Below are positions 6,916 to 14,992 of a stretch of 15,299 nucleotides of DNA, piece after piece. Numbering within the stretch: the stretch's first letter is position 1; each line of letters starts with the position of its first letter. The position numbers and the translations under genes were made by a program. The stretch comes from an uncultured Ruminococcus sp. (GTDB taxonomy: Bacteria > Bacillota > Clostridia > Oscillospirales > Acutalibacteraceae): positions 1 to 15,299 of the forward strand of contig CALBHM010000161.1 of assembly GCA_937892835.1 (NCBI GenBank). Direction: 5' to 3'. A model generated the notes under the pieces. That model saw nothing but the letters and a program-made list of their open reading frames with translations, ran no database searches and had not been told where the DNA came from.

Positions 6916-8109
6916 TTACTGGAACATGATGAGCAAGAATCCTGCCGCAACAGCTGAACCGATAACACCGGCAACATTCGGACCCATAGCATGCATGAGA
7001 AGGAAGTTGGTCGGGTTGTACTTTCTGCCCTCATTCTGAGCAACACGGGCAGCCATGGGAACGGCCGAAACGCCCGCAGCACCAATGAGCGGATTGATTT
7101 TACCGCCCGTAACGAGATAGAGAAGCTTTCCGAGGAGAACACCGCCGACTGTTGAGAAACAGAAAGCGATAAGTCCGAGAGCAACAATCTTAAGCGTCTG
7201 AACCTGAAGGAAGCTCTGGCCGTTTGCCGTTGCACCGACCGTTACACCGAGAAGGATAACAATGATATTGTTAAGTGCATTCTGAGCAACGTCAGAAAGT
7301 CTGTCAACAACACCGCACTCACGGAAGAGATTACCGAGCATGAACATACCGAGAAGCGGAGCAACCGACGGAAGAATAAGTGCAACAAGAACAAGAACGA
7401 TTACCGGGAAGATGATCTTCTCTGTCTTTGTAACCTTTCTGAGCTGGGTCATCTTGACCTCACGCTCTTTCTTCGTGGTGAGAGCCTTCATGATAGGAGG
7501 CTGAATAAGCGGAATAAGTGCCATATATGAGTACGCCGCAAGTGCAATGGGTGCAAGAAGATGCGACGCCAGCTTTGACGTAAGGTAAATTGCCGTCGGG
7601 CCGTCCGCACCGCCGATGATAGCGATTGAAGCAGCCTCCTGCGGATTGAATCCGAGCGCGATGGCTATAAGGAAAGCAACATAAATACCGAGCTGTGCCG
7701 CTGCACCGAGAAGCAAGCTGACAGGATTGGAAAGAAGAGGTCCGAAGTCAGTCATTGCACCGACGCCCATGAAGATAAGACACGGGAATATGTTTGATTT
7801 AACGCCGGCGTAAATAATTCGCAGAACGCCGGAATCGTACCAATGCTCACCCTGACCGGCAAGCGAGCCGTCACCGCCGAATATCTGACCGGCCGTGAGG
7901 TCATCCATAAGGCCTGCACCGGGAAGGTTTGCAAGAAGAATACCGAATGCGATGGGAACCAAGAGAAGAGGTTCAAATCTGAATTTGGGATGAATGGCAA
8001 GGAAAAGGAACACGAACGAAACGAGGATCATTACAAGATTCTGCCACTCGAGAGTTGCAAATCCGGACGATTCCCACAAGCCTTTCAAAACATTTAAAAT
8101 TAAGTCCAT
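6916..8109 (-). CDS. oadB: Sodium-translocating decarboxylase beta subunit
   Basis: 397 residues, within the usual range of the OadB/MmdB/GcdB family. This is the membrane subunit that removes CO2 from carboxybiotin and uses the energy to export Na+. About nine to eleven hydrophobic segments are visible. Family landmarks are the conserved Asp in IIGGADGPTAIY (Asp169), the GVTVGATANG segment, and SAVPMAARVAQ followed by NFLLMHAMGPNVAGVIGSAVAAG near the C-terminus, which are the sodium and proton site regions of the family. The start at 8109 has AAAGGA about 11 bases upstream and follows the biotin carrier stop by 18 bases, so the gene is translated from the same message. It is the last gene of the operon, ahead of the 6811-6867 terminator. 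The family alone does not fix the acyl substrate; the OadA-type neighbour points to oxaloacetate. Confidence 0.95.
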   Translation of the reverse strand: MDLILNVLKGLWESSGFATLEWQNLVMILVSFVFLFLAIHPKFRFEPLLLVPIAFGILLANLPGAGLMDDLTAGQIFGGDGSLAGQGEHWYDSGVLRIIYAGVKSNIFPCLIFMGVGAMTDFGPLLSNPVSLLLGAAAQLGIYVAFLIAIALGFNPQEAASIAIIGGADGPTAIYLTSKLASHLLAPIALAAYSYMALIPLIQPPIMKALTTKKEREVKMTQLRKVTKTEKIIFPVIVLVLVALILPSVAPLLGMFMLGNLFRECGVVDRLSDVAQNALNNIIVILLGVTVGATANGQSFLQVQTLKIVALGLIAFCFSTVGGVLLGKLLYLVTGGKINPLIGAAGVSAVPMAARVAQNEGRKYNPTNFLLMHAMGPNVAGVIGSAVAAGFLLIMFQ

Positions 8110-8127
8110 TCTGAATACCGTCCTTTA

Positions 8128-8529
8128 TTATAAAACTGCAAGAATCTGATCCGTATCAACCGTTGATCCTTTTGAAACGAGGAGCTGCTTGATTGTGCCG
8201 TCGCAAGGAGCAACGATCTCGTTCTCCATTTTCATTGCTTCAAGAATGAGAACAACATCGCCTGCCTTAACCGCCTGGCCCTCGGCAACGTTCAACTTAA
8301 GAATTGTGCCGGGCATCGGAGATGTGATCTGAGTTCCGCTGACTGCCGTGCCGACTACAGCGGCCGGCGCACCGGGAGCTGTACTTGCCGCAGGAGCAGG
8401 TGCTGCAACCGGAGCCACAGGAGCAACGGGAGCAACCGGAGCGGCATTGCTTACGGAGGTGATAACAGCTTCGCTTTCGTTAACCTCTACATCATACTTT
8501 TTTCCGTTTAACGTAACAACATATTTCAT
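8128..8529 (-). CDS. Biotin carboxyl carrier protein of the decarboxylase
   Basis: 133 residues. The C-terminal half (about 65-133) is a biotinyl domain with EAMKMENE; Lys100 is the residue that would receive biotin. It shuttles the carboxyl group from the OadA carboxyltransferase to OadB in the membrane. An N-terminal segment of about 28 residues (MKYVVTLNGKKYDVEVNE) is joined to it by a flexible Ala/Pro linker of near-perfect APV repeats (30-57). The ATG at 8529 directly abuts the oadG stop codon, with GGAGGA (8537-8542) inside the end of oadG, so translation is probably coupled. Its separation from the carboxyltransferase, instead of fusion at the OadA C-terminus as in Klebsiella, is seen in the GcdC/MmdC type of organisation. 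Confidence 0.95.
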   Translation of the reverse strand: MKYVVTLNGKKYDVEVNESEAVITSVSNAAPVAPVAPVAPVAAPAPAASTAPGAPAAVVGTAVSGTQITSPMPGTILKLNVAEGQAVKAGDVVLILEAMKMENEIVAPCDGTIKQLLVSKGSTVDTDQILAVL

Positions 8530-8904
8530 TTACTTGTCCTCCGATAATTTAATTGATTTGAACGCAAGCCTGTCGAGGCTTATTCCGCTCTGGTGACTTA
8601 CTATTGCCATGATGACAGCCGCTGTGGGCTCGTCAACACCTACAAGCTCAACACCCGGCTGAGCAGGCTGTGCTGCAGGAGCTGCCGGTGCGGCAGGTGT
8701 CGGGGCAGCAGGAGCTTTTGCAGCTTTGCTTGTTTTATCGAAAATTGCGGCGATAGCCTTGATAAACAAAGCAATAATCGCAAGAATTACAAGAACAGTA
8801 ATAAAACCGACAACCGCAACGAGTGCCGCCTTGCCAAAATCCATGGCATCATTTGAGCCGTAGATCTGGGCGAAAACGCCAAGAAGCTTAGGAGTCATAT
8901 TCAT
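8530..8904 (-). CDS. oadG: Decarboxylase gamma (small membrane) subunit, OadG family
   Basis: 124 residues from the ATG at 8904. A TTG at 8922 also opens the frame, but AGGAGG (8914-8919) overlaps that codon and sits 9 bases before the ATG at 8904, so the shorter form is chosen. One transmembrane helix (about residues 22-50, AALVAVVGFITVLVILAIIALFIKA) is followed by a Lys-rich turn, an Ala/Pro-rich linker (about 62-83) and a C-terminal segment TAAVIMAIVSHQSG...LAFKSIKL. OadG holds the alpha and beta subunits of the complex together at the membrane; its sequence is poorly conserved, so the call rests on topology, length and position between oadA and the biotin carrier. Its ribosome site overlaps the oadA stop codon (TGAGGAGG). 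Confidence 0.88.
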   Translation of the reverse strand: MNMTPKLLGVFAQIYGSNDAMDFGKAALVAVVGFITVLVILAIIALFIKAIAAIFDKTSKAAKAPAAPTPAAPAAPAAQPAQPGVELVGVDEPTAAVIMAIVSHQSGISLDRLAFKSIKLSEDK

Positions 8905-8918
8905 ATTCGTTTTCCTCC

Positions 8919-10301
8919 TCAATCAATTTTTTCAATGGTATATTTAAAGGTGTTCTTCGCTCTTTCGTCACGCTTGTCGAAGAACGCTTCGGCCTGAGTG
9001 GGGAATGCGATATATGAGAGAACATCCTCTTCGCTGTGTGCCTTTGCGCCGATCTCGGCCTTTGCAGCCTCATAACCGTCGCCGAGAGTATCGGCATATC
9101 TGCCCTTTATCGGCTTCTCGTCGCCGAGAACCTTCTTGATAAGTGCCGGGTCAATCTTTCCGGGAGCCTTGCCGTACTCACCTCTTACATAAGCACGGAT
9201 TTCCTTGGAAACATTCTTGTATCTCTCGCCGGCAAGAACATTCGACGTTGCCTGAACACCGACCATCTGGCTCATCGGAGTAACAAGCGGCGGATAACCG
9301 AGGTCTTTTCTTACTCTCGGGGTTTCTTCGAGAACCTCTTCAAACTTATCCATCTTCTTCTGAGCGGTAAGCTGAGCAACAAGGTTTGAGAGCATTCCGC
9401 CCGGAACCTGATATGTCAGAGCGTCCGTATCCGTTGAAAGAACAACAGGATTAAGAAGTCCGCTCTTGAGGGCATCGGCCTTAACCGGCTTGAAGAAATC
9501 GTTGATCTCCTTGAGTACACCCGTATCAAGGCCTGTCTTGTAGCCGTCCTGAGTGAGGATATAGTTAAGAGTTTCGGTTGCAGGCTGGCTTGTGCCGCCT
9601 GAGAAGCTTGAAATTGCCGTGTCAATAACATCAACACCTGCTTCTGCTGCCTTGAGCAATGTCATCGGGCCGAGGCCTGTTGTGCAGTGCGTGTGAAGAA
9701 TAATCGGGAGTTTAACATTCTCCTTGAGTGCAGTTACAAGCTCATATGCTTCCTTCGGGCTGATGATACCCGCCATGTCCTTGATACAGATGGACTGAAC
9801 GCCCATGCTTTCCATATCTTTTGCCAGCTTAATGTATGCCTTTGTGTTGTGCACCGGACTGAGCGTGTAGCAAATTGTACCCGAAGCGTGTGCGCCGGAC
9901 TTAATGGTCTGGTCAACAGCAACCTCAAGGTTTCTAACATCGTTGAGTGCATCGAAAATTCTGATGATGTCGATACCGTTCTCAACGCTCTTTGCGACGA
10001 ATCTTCTTACCACGTCGTTCGGATAATGCTTGTAACCGAGAAGATTCTGACCTCTGAGAAGCATCTGAAGCTTCGTATTCGGGCAGGCCTTGCGAATCTT
10101 TCTGAGTCTCTCCCACGGATCCTCGTTAAGGTAACGCAGACATGAATCAAATGTTGCGCCGCCCCAACACTCCAGCGAGTAATAACCCGCTTTGTCCATC
10201 GTTGAAAGAATAGGCTCAAAGGTTTCAAAAGGCATTCTCGTTGCAATCAGCGACTGCTGAGCGTCACGGAGAACTGTTTCTGTAAATTTGATCTTTTTCA
10301 T
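8919..10301 (-). CDS. oadA: Oxaloacetate decarboxylase alpha subunit (carboxyltransferase), no biotin domain
   Basis: 460 residues from the ATG at 10301. An upstream TTG at 10316 would add five residues but overlaps the GGAAGG ribosome site, so it is rejected. This is a carboxyltransferase of the OadA/pyruvate carboxylase B/transcarboxylase 5S family, which moves CO2 from oxaloacetate to biotin and releases pyruvate. Visible motifs: LRDAQQS (11-17, metal ligand Asp13), CWGGATFD (45-52), LLRGQN (81-86), the carboxylatable Lys174 in KDMAG, metal ligands His203 and His205 in HTHCTTG, and a QVPGGM stretch in the C-terminal conserved domain. The protein ends after that domain with no EAMKM biotin motif; biotin is supplied by the separate carrier gene. 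It follows glyS by 48 bases with no terminator, so it is probably on the same transcript. Use as the PycB subunit of a pyruvate carboxylase is the alternative, but the oadG and oadB neighbours argue for the sodium pump. Confidence 0.95.
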   Translation of the reverse strand: MKKIKFTETVLRDAQQSLIATRMPFETFEPILSTMDKAGYYSLECWGGATFDSCLRYLNEDPWERLRKIRKACPNTKLQMLLRGQNLLGYKHYPNDVVRRFVAKSVENGIDIIRIFDALNDVRNLEVAVDQTIKSGAHASGTICYTLSPVHNTKAYIKLAKDMESMGVQSICIKDMAGIISPKEAYELVTALKENVKLPIILHTHCTTGLGPMTLLKAAEAGVDVIDTAISSFSGGTSQPATETLNYILTQDGYKTGLDTGVLKEINDFFKPVKADALKSGLLNPVVLSTDTDALTYQVPGGMLSNLVAQLTAQKKMDKFEEVLEETPRVRKDLGYPPLVTPMSQMVGVQATSNVLAGERYKNVSKEIRAYVRGEYGKAPGKIDPALIKKVLGDEKPIKGRYADTLGDGYEAAKAEIGAKAHSEEDVLSYIAFPTQAEAFFDKRDERAKNTFKYTIEKID

Positions 10302-10349
10302 AGCTTTGCCTTCCAATTCAATATTATATATGTTTATTATTCGCCAATA

Positions 10350-11732
10350 TTAGAATTTAATCTTTGACGAAATATATTCACTGATTTCATCAATCGGCAT
10401 ACGAACCTGCTCCATCGTATCTCTGTCACGAACCGTTACGCAGTTATCTTCAAGAGAATCAAAGTCAAACGTAATGCAGAACGGCGTTCCGATCTCGTCC
10501 TCACGGCGATATCTCTTGCCGATTGAGCCTGTCTCGTCGAAGTCAACCATGAAGTCCTTCTGAAGTTTCTCATAAACCTTGAGAGCATCTGCGGAAAGCT
10601 TCTTTGAGAGCGGAAGAACAGCTGCCTTGTACGGAGCAATTACCGGGTTGAGGTGGAGAACAACTCTTGTATCGTTCTTCTCGGCGTCAATAACTTCCTC
10701 ATCATATGCCTCGCAGAGAAGTGCAAGAACCGTTCTGTCAAGTCCGTATGTTGACTCTATAATAAAAGGTATATATCTTTCGTTTGTCTCCGGATCGAGG
10801 TATTCAAGCTTCTGACCGCTGTATTCCTGATGTCTTGTAAGGTCGAAGTTCGTTCTGTTATGCGTACCGTTGATCTCGCCCCAGCCAAACGGGAAGAGGA
10901 ATTCGATATCGCATGCCGCCTTTGCATAATGAGCAAGCTTCTCATGGTCATGGAAGCGGAGATGCTCCTCGGCAATGCCGAGATCCATGTAATACTGATG
11001 ACCGTAATTCTTGAAGTACTCGTAGAGGTCTGCGTCCGTTCCTTCCTTGCAGAAGGTCTGGAATTCCATCTGCTCGAACTCAATCGTTCTGAATGTGAAG
11101 TTACCCGGAGTGATCTCATTTCTGAAAGCCTTGCCGATCTGGCCGATGCTGAACGGGAGCTTGGCTCTCATGCTGCGCTGTACGTTGAGATAGTTAACAT
11201 ACTCACCCTGCGCATTTTCGGGGCGAAGATAAATAACGCTCTTTGCGTCGTTTGTAACTCCCCTGTATGTCTGGAACATAAGATTGAATTCTCTGATGTC
11301 CGTAAAATTGTGCTTGCCGCAATTCGGACACGGAATTGAATGTGCCTTGATATAATCGAACATTTCCTCCTTCGTCATGCCGTCTGCATGAGCGTTGGGG
11401 TCGAAGTTGTCAATAAGCTGATCGGCTCTGTGACGCATTTTACATTCCTTGCAGTCAAGAAGCGGGTCGGAGAAACTGGCAACATGTCCGCTTGCCTCCC
11501 AAACTCTCGGGTGCATAAGAATATCCGCATCAACCTCATAGCTGTTCTTTCTCTCCTGGATGAAACGCTTTCTCCAGGTGTCCTTAACGTTGTTTTTAAG
11601 TCTTGCACCGAGCGGGCCGTAATCCCATGTATTAGCAAGACCGCCGTAAATATCGCTGCCGGCAAAAATGAATCCTCTGTTTTTGCAAAGGGCAACAATT
11701 TTGTCCATAGTCTTTTCTGTATTAGATAGCAT
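10350..11732 (-). CDS. glyS: Glycyl-tRNA synthetase, single-chain (alpha2) type
   Basis: 460 residues, the usual length of the homodimeric class II GlyRS found in many Firmicutes and Thermus. It charges tRNA-Gly. The N-terminus GSDIYGGLANTWDYGPLG (25-42) is characteristic. Two CxxC pairs (Cys94/97 in CKEC and Cys135/138 in CPNC) would bind zinc. Class II motif 2 is FRNEITPGNFTFRTIEFEQ (203-221). The WGEINGTHNRTNFDLTRHQE block (284-303) and motif 3, ESTYGLDRTVLAL (326-338), follow. The C-terminus has the anticodon-binding fold (LNPVIAPYKAAVLPLSK) and ends IGTPFCITFDFDSLEDNCVTVRDRDT. The ATG at 11732 is preceded by GAGGGAG about 10 bases away. The leader is only about 28 nt, so no T-box control is possible from this promoter. 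No terminator separates it from oadA. Confidence 0.97.
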   Translation of the reverse strand: MLSNTEKTMDKIVALCKNRGFIFAGSDIYGGLANTWDYGPLGARLKNNVKDTWRKRFIQERKNSYEVDADILMHPRVWEASGHVASFSDPLLDCKECKMRHRADQLIDNFDPNAHADGMTKEEMFDYIKAHSIPCPNCGKHNFTDIREFNLMFQTYRGVTNDAKSVIYLRPENAQGEYVNYLNVQRSMRAKLPFSIGQIGKAFRNEITPGNFTFRTIEFEQMEFQTFCKEGTDADLYEYFKNYGHQYYMDLGIAEEHLRFHDHEKLAHYAKAACDIEFLFPFGWGEINGTHNRTNFDLTRHQEYSGQKLEYLDPETNERYIPFIIESTYGLDRTVLALLCEAYDEEVIDAEKNDTRVVLHLNPVIAPYKAAVLPLSKKLSADALKVYEKLQKDFMVDFDETGSIGKRYRREDEIGTPFCITFDFDSLEDNCVTVRDRDTMEQVRMPIDEISEYISSKIKF

Positions 11733-11767
11733 AAAACCAATTCTCCCTCATTGTAAAATCCTATGAA

Positions 11768-11796
11768 ATTATAAGATATTTCGACAAATAAGTCAA
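11768..11796 (-). promoter_or_regulatory. Sigma-A type promoter of glyS (and probably the oad genes)
   Basis: Minus-strand TTGACT (11791-11796), a 17-base spacer and a perfect TATAAT (11768-11773). The start would be near 11761, about 28 bases before the glyS ATG. It is the only clear promoter found upstream of the glyS-oadA-oadG-carrier-oadB cluster; a TATAAT in the 48-base glyS-oadA gap lacks a -35 partner at a usable distance. Confidence 0.78.
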
Positions 11797-11900
11797 TAAA
11801 AAAAGTATATGAATAATCCGAACCCCTATCTCGAAAATATTGGTTAAATTGACATTTTATTAACAATTTTAGTTTACAATTTGATTTACTCAACTTCTAA

Positions 11901-11929
11901 TTGTAAAATCCGGCATAAGATGGTATAAT
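11901..11929 (+). promoter_or_regulatory. Sigma-A type promoter of the ribokinase-like gene
   Basis: TTGTAA (11901-11906), a 17-base spacer and a perfect TATAAT (11924-11929), giving a start near 11936 and a leader of about 29 nt with GGAG at 11951-11954. It is divergent from the glyS promoter; about 105 bases lie between the two -35 boxes, AT-rich and without another clear feature. Confidence 0.75.
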
Positions 11930-11964
11930 TTCTAAGGCAAGAATTAATGCGGAGCTGATTATAA

Positions 11965-12867
11965 ATGAATGAAAAAAACACAAAATTTCTTAATTTCGGT
12001 TCTTTGAATCAAGATATGGTTTATTCCGTTGACCACACGGTTCGTCCCGGAGAAACAACCGCCTCATCGAAGCTTGAATTCTTTTGCGGCGGCAAGGGAT
12101 TGAATCAGTCCATAGCCCTTGCAAGAGCAGGCGCAAAGGTTTTCCATGCCGGCTGTGTCGGCAGCGACGGAGAACGACTGCTTGAAAAGCTCAAAGAAAA
12201 TGATATTGACACAAGCCTTATTAAAAAATGTGACATGCCGAGCGGTCATGCCATCATTCAGGTTGACAAAAACGGACAAAACAGCATTTTGCTTTTCGGC
12301 GGGGCAAACAAACAGATTGATGAAGAACAAATTGCAAGAGTACTGTCCGATTTTAAAGCGAGCGACAAGCTTTTTCTGCAGAACGAAATCAACGACGTTG
12401 ATAAAATCATAGCCGCAGCGAGCGAAAAGAGCATAGAAATCATCCTCAATCCCAGCCCGTTCGGTGACGAGATACTCTCCTACCCTCTTGATAAAATCAC
12501 ATGGTTTGTCGTCAACGAAACGGAAGCAAATGAGCTTACCGGTGAAAGCGATCCCGATAAAATTCTCTCCGTTTTTTCAGAAAAATATCCGTCGGCAAAA
12601 ATCCTGCTTACGCTCGGTTCAGAGGGTTCAATATGCAAAGCAAACGGTAAAGTTTATCATCAGAAAATATTTAATGTTCCTGTTGCGGACACGACCGCCG
12701 CCGGCGACACTTTCCTCGGATTTTTCTTTGCACTCGTTGACACTCACGGCATCGAGAGCACACTGAAATATGCGTCAGCCGCCTCCGCCGTCGCTGTATC
12801 ACGAAACGGAGCATCTTCCTCGATCCCGAAATTGTATGAAGTTGAAGATTTTTTAAAAAATATCTAA
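11965..12867 (+). CDS. Ribokinase-like PfkB-family sugar kinase
   Basis: 300 residues, typical for ribokinases. It would phosphorylate a sugar with ATP in the cytosol. The N-terminal GSLNQDMVYSVD (12-23) matches the ribokinase GSxNxD motif. GGKGLNQ (42-48) is the first PfkB signature, NPSP (162-165) and VNETEANEL (183-191) are typical of the ribokinase branch, TLGSEGS (216-222) is the nucleotide-site loop, and DTTAAGDTF (242-250) is the second signature with catalytic base Asp248. The match to ribokinase is better than to fructokinase or adenosine kinase, but the true substrate (ribose, deoxyribose or a nucleoside) is not fixed by sequence alone. It has its own promoter, no ribose transporter genes are adjacent, and it converges on the cupin gene across a hairpin. 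It is one of only two plus-strand genes here. Confidence 0.92.
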   Translation: MNEKNTKFLNFGSLNQDMVYSVDHTVRPGETTASSKLEFFCGGKGLNQSIALARAGAKVFHAGCVGSDGERLLEKLKENDIDTSLIKKCDMPSGHAIIQVDKNGQNSILLFGGANKQIDEEQIARVLSDFKASDKLFLQNEINDVDKIIAAASEKSIEIILNPSPFGDEILSYPLDKITWFVVNETEANELTGESDPDKILSVFSEKYPSAKILLTLGSEGSICKANGKVYHQKIFNVPVADTTAAGDTFLGFFFALVDTHGIESTLKYASAASAVAVSRNGASSSIPKLYEVEDFLKNI

Positions 12868-12876
12868 CATAAACGT

Positions 12877-12913
12877 AAAAAACGGCCTCCCCTTGAATCA
12901 ATCAAGAGGAGGC
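12877..12913 (-). terminator. Rho-independent terminator between convergent kinase and cupin genes
   Basis: On the minus strand GCCTCCTCTTGA pairs over 12 bp, including one wobble, with TCAAGGGGAGGC across a 5-base loop (12885-12913) and is followed by CG and TTTTTT (12877-12882). It therefore ends the FGGY-cupin operon. On the plus strand the same stem has one A-C mismatch and no strong T-run, so it may stop the kinase transcript less efficiently. Confidence 0.85.
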
Positions 12914-12934
12914 TTAGTGCTGTTTGCGATTTAA

Positions 12935-13264
12935 TTAAAATACAACCATCAAAAGCATTTTGAATTTTTCCTCGCCGAATACGGCATGCGGATGCTTGGC
13001 CGGCATCACGATCGTGTCGCCCTCATGCAGAATATATTCAACGCCGTCGATTGTAATTTTTCCGGTTCCGTCAAGGCATGTAACCATTGCGTCGCCGCCC
13101 GATTCGTGTGTGCTGATTTCTTCGCCCTTGTCAAAGGCGAAAAGCGTAACGCTCAATGCGGAATTCTGCGCAAGAGTTTTGCTCACTACCTGACCTGCCT
13201 GATATTCAACTTGGTCTTTAAGACTGAGAATCTCAGCCTTATTTATATTTTTATAACCGTTCAT
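12935..13264 (-). CDS. Small single-domain cupin protein
   Basis: 109 residues, one beta-barrel cupin domain. Motif 1 reads GEEISTHESGGDAMVTCLDGTG (47-68) with a single His (His53) where the classic motif has HxH. Motif 2 is GDTIVMPAKHPHAV (82-95) with His91 and His93. The metal site may be reduced or use other residues, so enzymatic function cannot be assumed; many such small cupins are sugar- or ligand-binding or isomerase-like proteins of unknown role. The ATG at 13264 has a strong AGGAGGAC ribosome site 8 bases upstream and follows the FGGY kinase stop by 25 bases, so the two are very likely cotranscribed. Its function is probably tied to the sugar used by that kinase, which is an inference from position only. 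Confidence 0.88.
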   Translation of the reverse strand: MNGYKNINKAEILSLKDQVEYQAGQVVSKTLAQNSALSVTLFAFDKGEEISTHESGGDAMVTCLDGTGKITIDGVEYILHEGDTIVMPAKHPHAVFGEEKFKMLLMVVF

Positions 13265-13289
13265 AATTCAGTCCTCCTGTTCGGTTATA

Positions 13290-14888
13290 TTATTGCTCAT
13301 TTAACATCTGAAAATTCTTTTTGTTTGACGAATAAAGCTTTTTGAAAACCTCAAAGTTTTTGTCGTAAACCTTTTTGTCTGCCGTGCTCGGCTTAAATGA
13401 TTTCTTGACAGGGATATAATCCTTAACGCTGCCGAGGTCTTTGATTATTCCGAGACCGATTCCGATGATAGCCGCCGCACCGACTGCGCCGACATCCTGC
13501 GGCTTTTCAACAACTTCGATTGTCCTGCCTGTTATATCGGCAAGAATCTGTGCCGTAACATCGGAGAGTGCACCGCCGCCGACAAAGCGAATTGTCTGCG
13601 ATGTCTTTATCTTTCTGTCCTGCGCCTCAAGCATCCAGCGAAGGTGATAACAAACGCCCTCGATAACAGCTCTGAGCATATCGGATTTACCCGTATTGAT
13701 GTTGATATTGAAGAACATTCCTGCGGCATTCGGATCTTCAAACGGGCAGCGATTACCGTGAAGCCATGGGGTGAAAATTACTCCGTTTGCACCCGCCGGA
13801 ACAGAACCGATGACCTCGGACATATAGTCGTAAAGACTTGTATACGCTTTCTCTGTATGGTCTGTGATTTTTTTCTTTTCAATGAAAATTCCGATTTCGT
13901 CAAGACAAAGGTGATCCTTTACCCATTCAAGACATTTGCCTGCCGTTTCCATCTCGGCGAAATAGTTGAAGCTGTTCGGGTCTGCGCCGACGATTGCGGC
14001 GATCATTGCCGAAGTGTCAACAAGCTGCTTTTCAACAACCGTGCCTACCCAGCCGGACGTTCCCGAGTAGATGTGGGTATCGCCGACAGAACAGCTGCCT
14101 GCACCCACGCCGATAAGCGAAGCGTCGCCGCCGCCGCCAAACACGGGCGTTCCGGGCATAAGTCCAAGCTTTTCCGCCGCCTTTTCCGTAACTCCTCCGA
14201 CCATGTCGGTAGATTCGATTATGTCGGGCAGATGATTCATGTTTACCTTAAAGATATCGGCAACAGTCTTGCTCCAGCCCTCTTTGCCCTTTCTTGTATC
14301 ATAAAGGAGAGTGGCAAAGGCCGAATCCTTTGTCATTGTAAATTTATCCGTACAGCGACTGATGAGAAAATCCTTAACATCGAGCCACTTGTAAGCTTTT
14401 TTATGGTTCTGCGGCTCGTGATTTTCAACCCACTTATATTTGTAAACAGGGTCTTTAACGCTGCACGAAACCGCACCCGTAACGGCAAGGGATTTGGGAA
14501 GCGGAACAATATTTGCTCCGGCAATCTGCAAGCCGTATGCCATGTATTTTTTCAGCTCTTCCTTGGCTCGCTGATCCATATAGCTCATAGGTCTGCGAAC
14601 GGGATCGCCGTTTTTGTCAACGAGGACGAGAGCCTGCATCTGAGAGCAGAACGAAATTCCGGCAATCTGCTCGGGCTTAATATCGGTCTTTGTGAAAATC
14701 TCTTTTGTGGTGGTGCACATTGCGTTCCACCATTCCTCGGCATCCTGCTCGGCTCCGCCGTTTTCGAGAATATAAAGGTTGTATGAGCCGTAAGAATTGA
14801 CAATCGGCTTGATTTTTTTATCAATCTCAAACAGACAGGTTTTAAGTCCTGTTGTTCCGATGTCGTATGCAATAACGTAAGCACTCAT
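13290..14888 (-). CDS. FGGY-family carbohydrate kinase, xylulokinase-like
   Basis: 532 residues from the ATG at 14888. A TTG at 14906 would extend it by six residues but overlaps the GGAG ribosome site (14897-14900), so it is not used. The FGGY kinases phosphorylate sugars such as xylulose, ribulose, gluconate or glycerol. Visible are the N-terminal phosphate motif DIGTTGLKTCLF (9-20), a sugar-site stretch SYMDQRAKEE (102-111), the catalytic Asp255 in GGGGDASLIG (251-260), IYSGTSGWVG (273-282), and the C-terminal adenosine motif RFVGGGALSDV followed by the ADITGR segment and GAVGAAAIIGIG. The pattern is closest to xylulokinase-like members, which are slightly longer here than the E. coli enzyme; the substrate remains uncertain. 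The gene leads a two-gene operon with the cupin and is divergent from a class III aminotransferase-like gene. Confidence 0.9.
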   Translation of the reverse strand: MSAYVIAYDIGTTGLKTCLFEIDKKIKPIVNSYGSYNLYILENGGAEQDAEEWWNAMCTTTKEIFTKTDIKPEQIAGISFCSQMQALVLVDKNGDPVRRPMSYMDQRAKEELKKYMAYGLQIAGANIVPLPKSLAVTGAVSCSVKDPVYKYKWVENHEPQNHKKAYKWLDVKDFLISRCTDKFTMTKDSAFATLLYDTRKGKEGWSKTVADIFKVNMNHLPDIIESTDMVGGVTEKAAEKLGLMPGTPVFGGGGDASLIGVGAGSCSVGDTHIYSGTSGWVGTVVEKQLVDTSAMIAAIVGADPNSFNYFAEMETAGKCLEWVKDHLCLDEIGIFIEKKKITDHTEKAYTSLYDYMSEVIGSVPAGANGVIFTPWLHGNRCPFEDPNAAGMFFNININTGKSDMLRAVIEGVCYHLRWMLEAQDRKIKTSQTIRFVGGGALSDVTAQILADITGRTIEVVEKPQDVGAVGAAAIIGIGLGIIKDLGSVKDYIPVKKSFKPSTADKKVYDKNFEVFKKLYSSNKKNFQMLNEQ

Positions 14889-14923
14889 GTTCAACACTCC
14901 AGTCAAGTTAAATTTCTGTCTCT

Positions 14924-14952
14924 ATTCTATCATAAATTAAGGCAAAAGTAAA
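14924..14952 (-). promoter_or_regulatory. Sigma-A type promoter of the FGGY kinase-cupin operon
   Basis: Minus-strand TTTACT (14947-14952), a 17-base spacer and TAGAAT (14924-14929), placing the start about 30 bases before the ATG. Confidence 0.68.
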
Positions 14953-14992
14953 AATATTTTATGAATTTTTACAAAAATTTTTTAGTGACGTA

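Noticed and set aside
8905..8922. TTG start for oadG at 8922
   Set aside because: The TTG overlaps the oadA stop codon and the AGGAGG ribosome site; the ATG at 8904 is at the right distance.
10302..10316. TTG start for oadA at 10316
   Set aside because: It overlaps the ribosome site that serves the ATG at 10301, and the five added residues are not part of the family fold.
11855..11880. Alternative kinase promoter starting with TTGACA
   Set aside because: The -35 is perfect, but the only -10-like partner (TACAAT) is 20 bases away; the TTGTAA-17-TATAAT site closer to the gene is better.
11733..11964. T-box leader for glyS
   Set aside because: The promoter leaves only about 28 nt of leader, and no T-box sequence or GGTGGNACCGCG-type antiterminator is present.
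13644..14786. 380-codon open frame on the plus strand
   Set aside because: It is antisense to the FGGY kinase, which is clearly real; the product is Cys/His/Arg-rich with no family resemblance and no ribosome site, as expected for a mirror frame.
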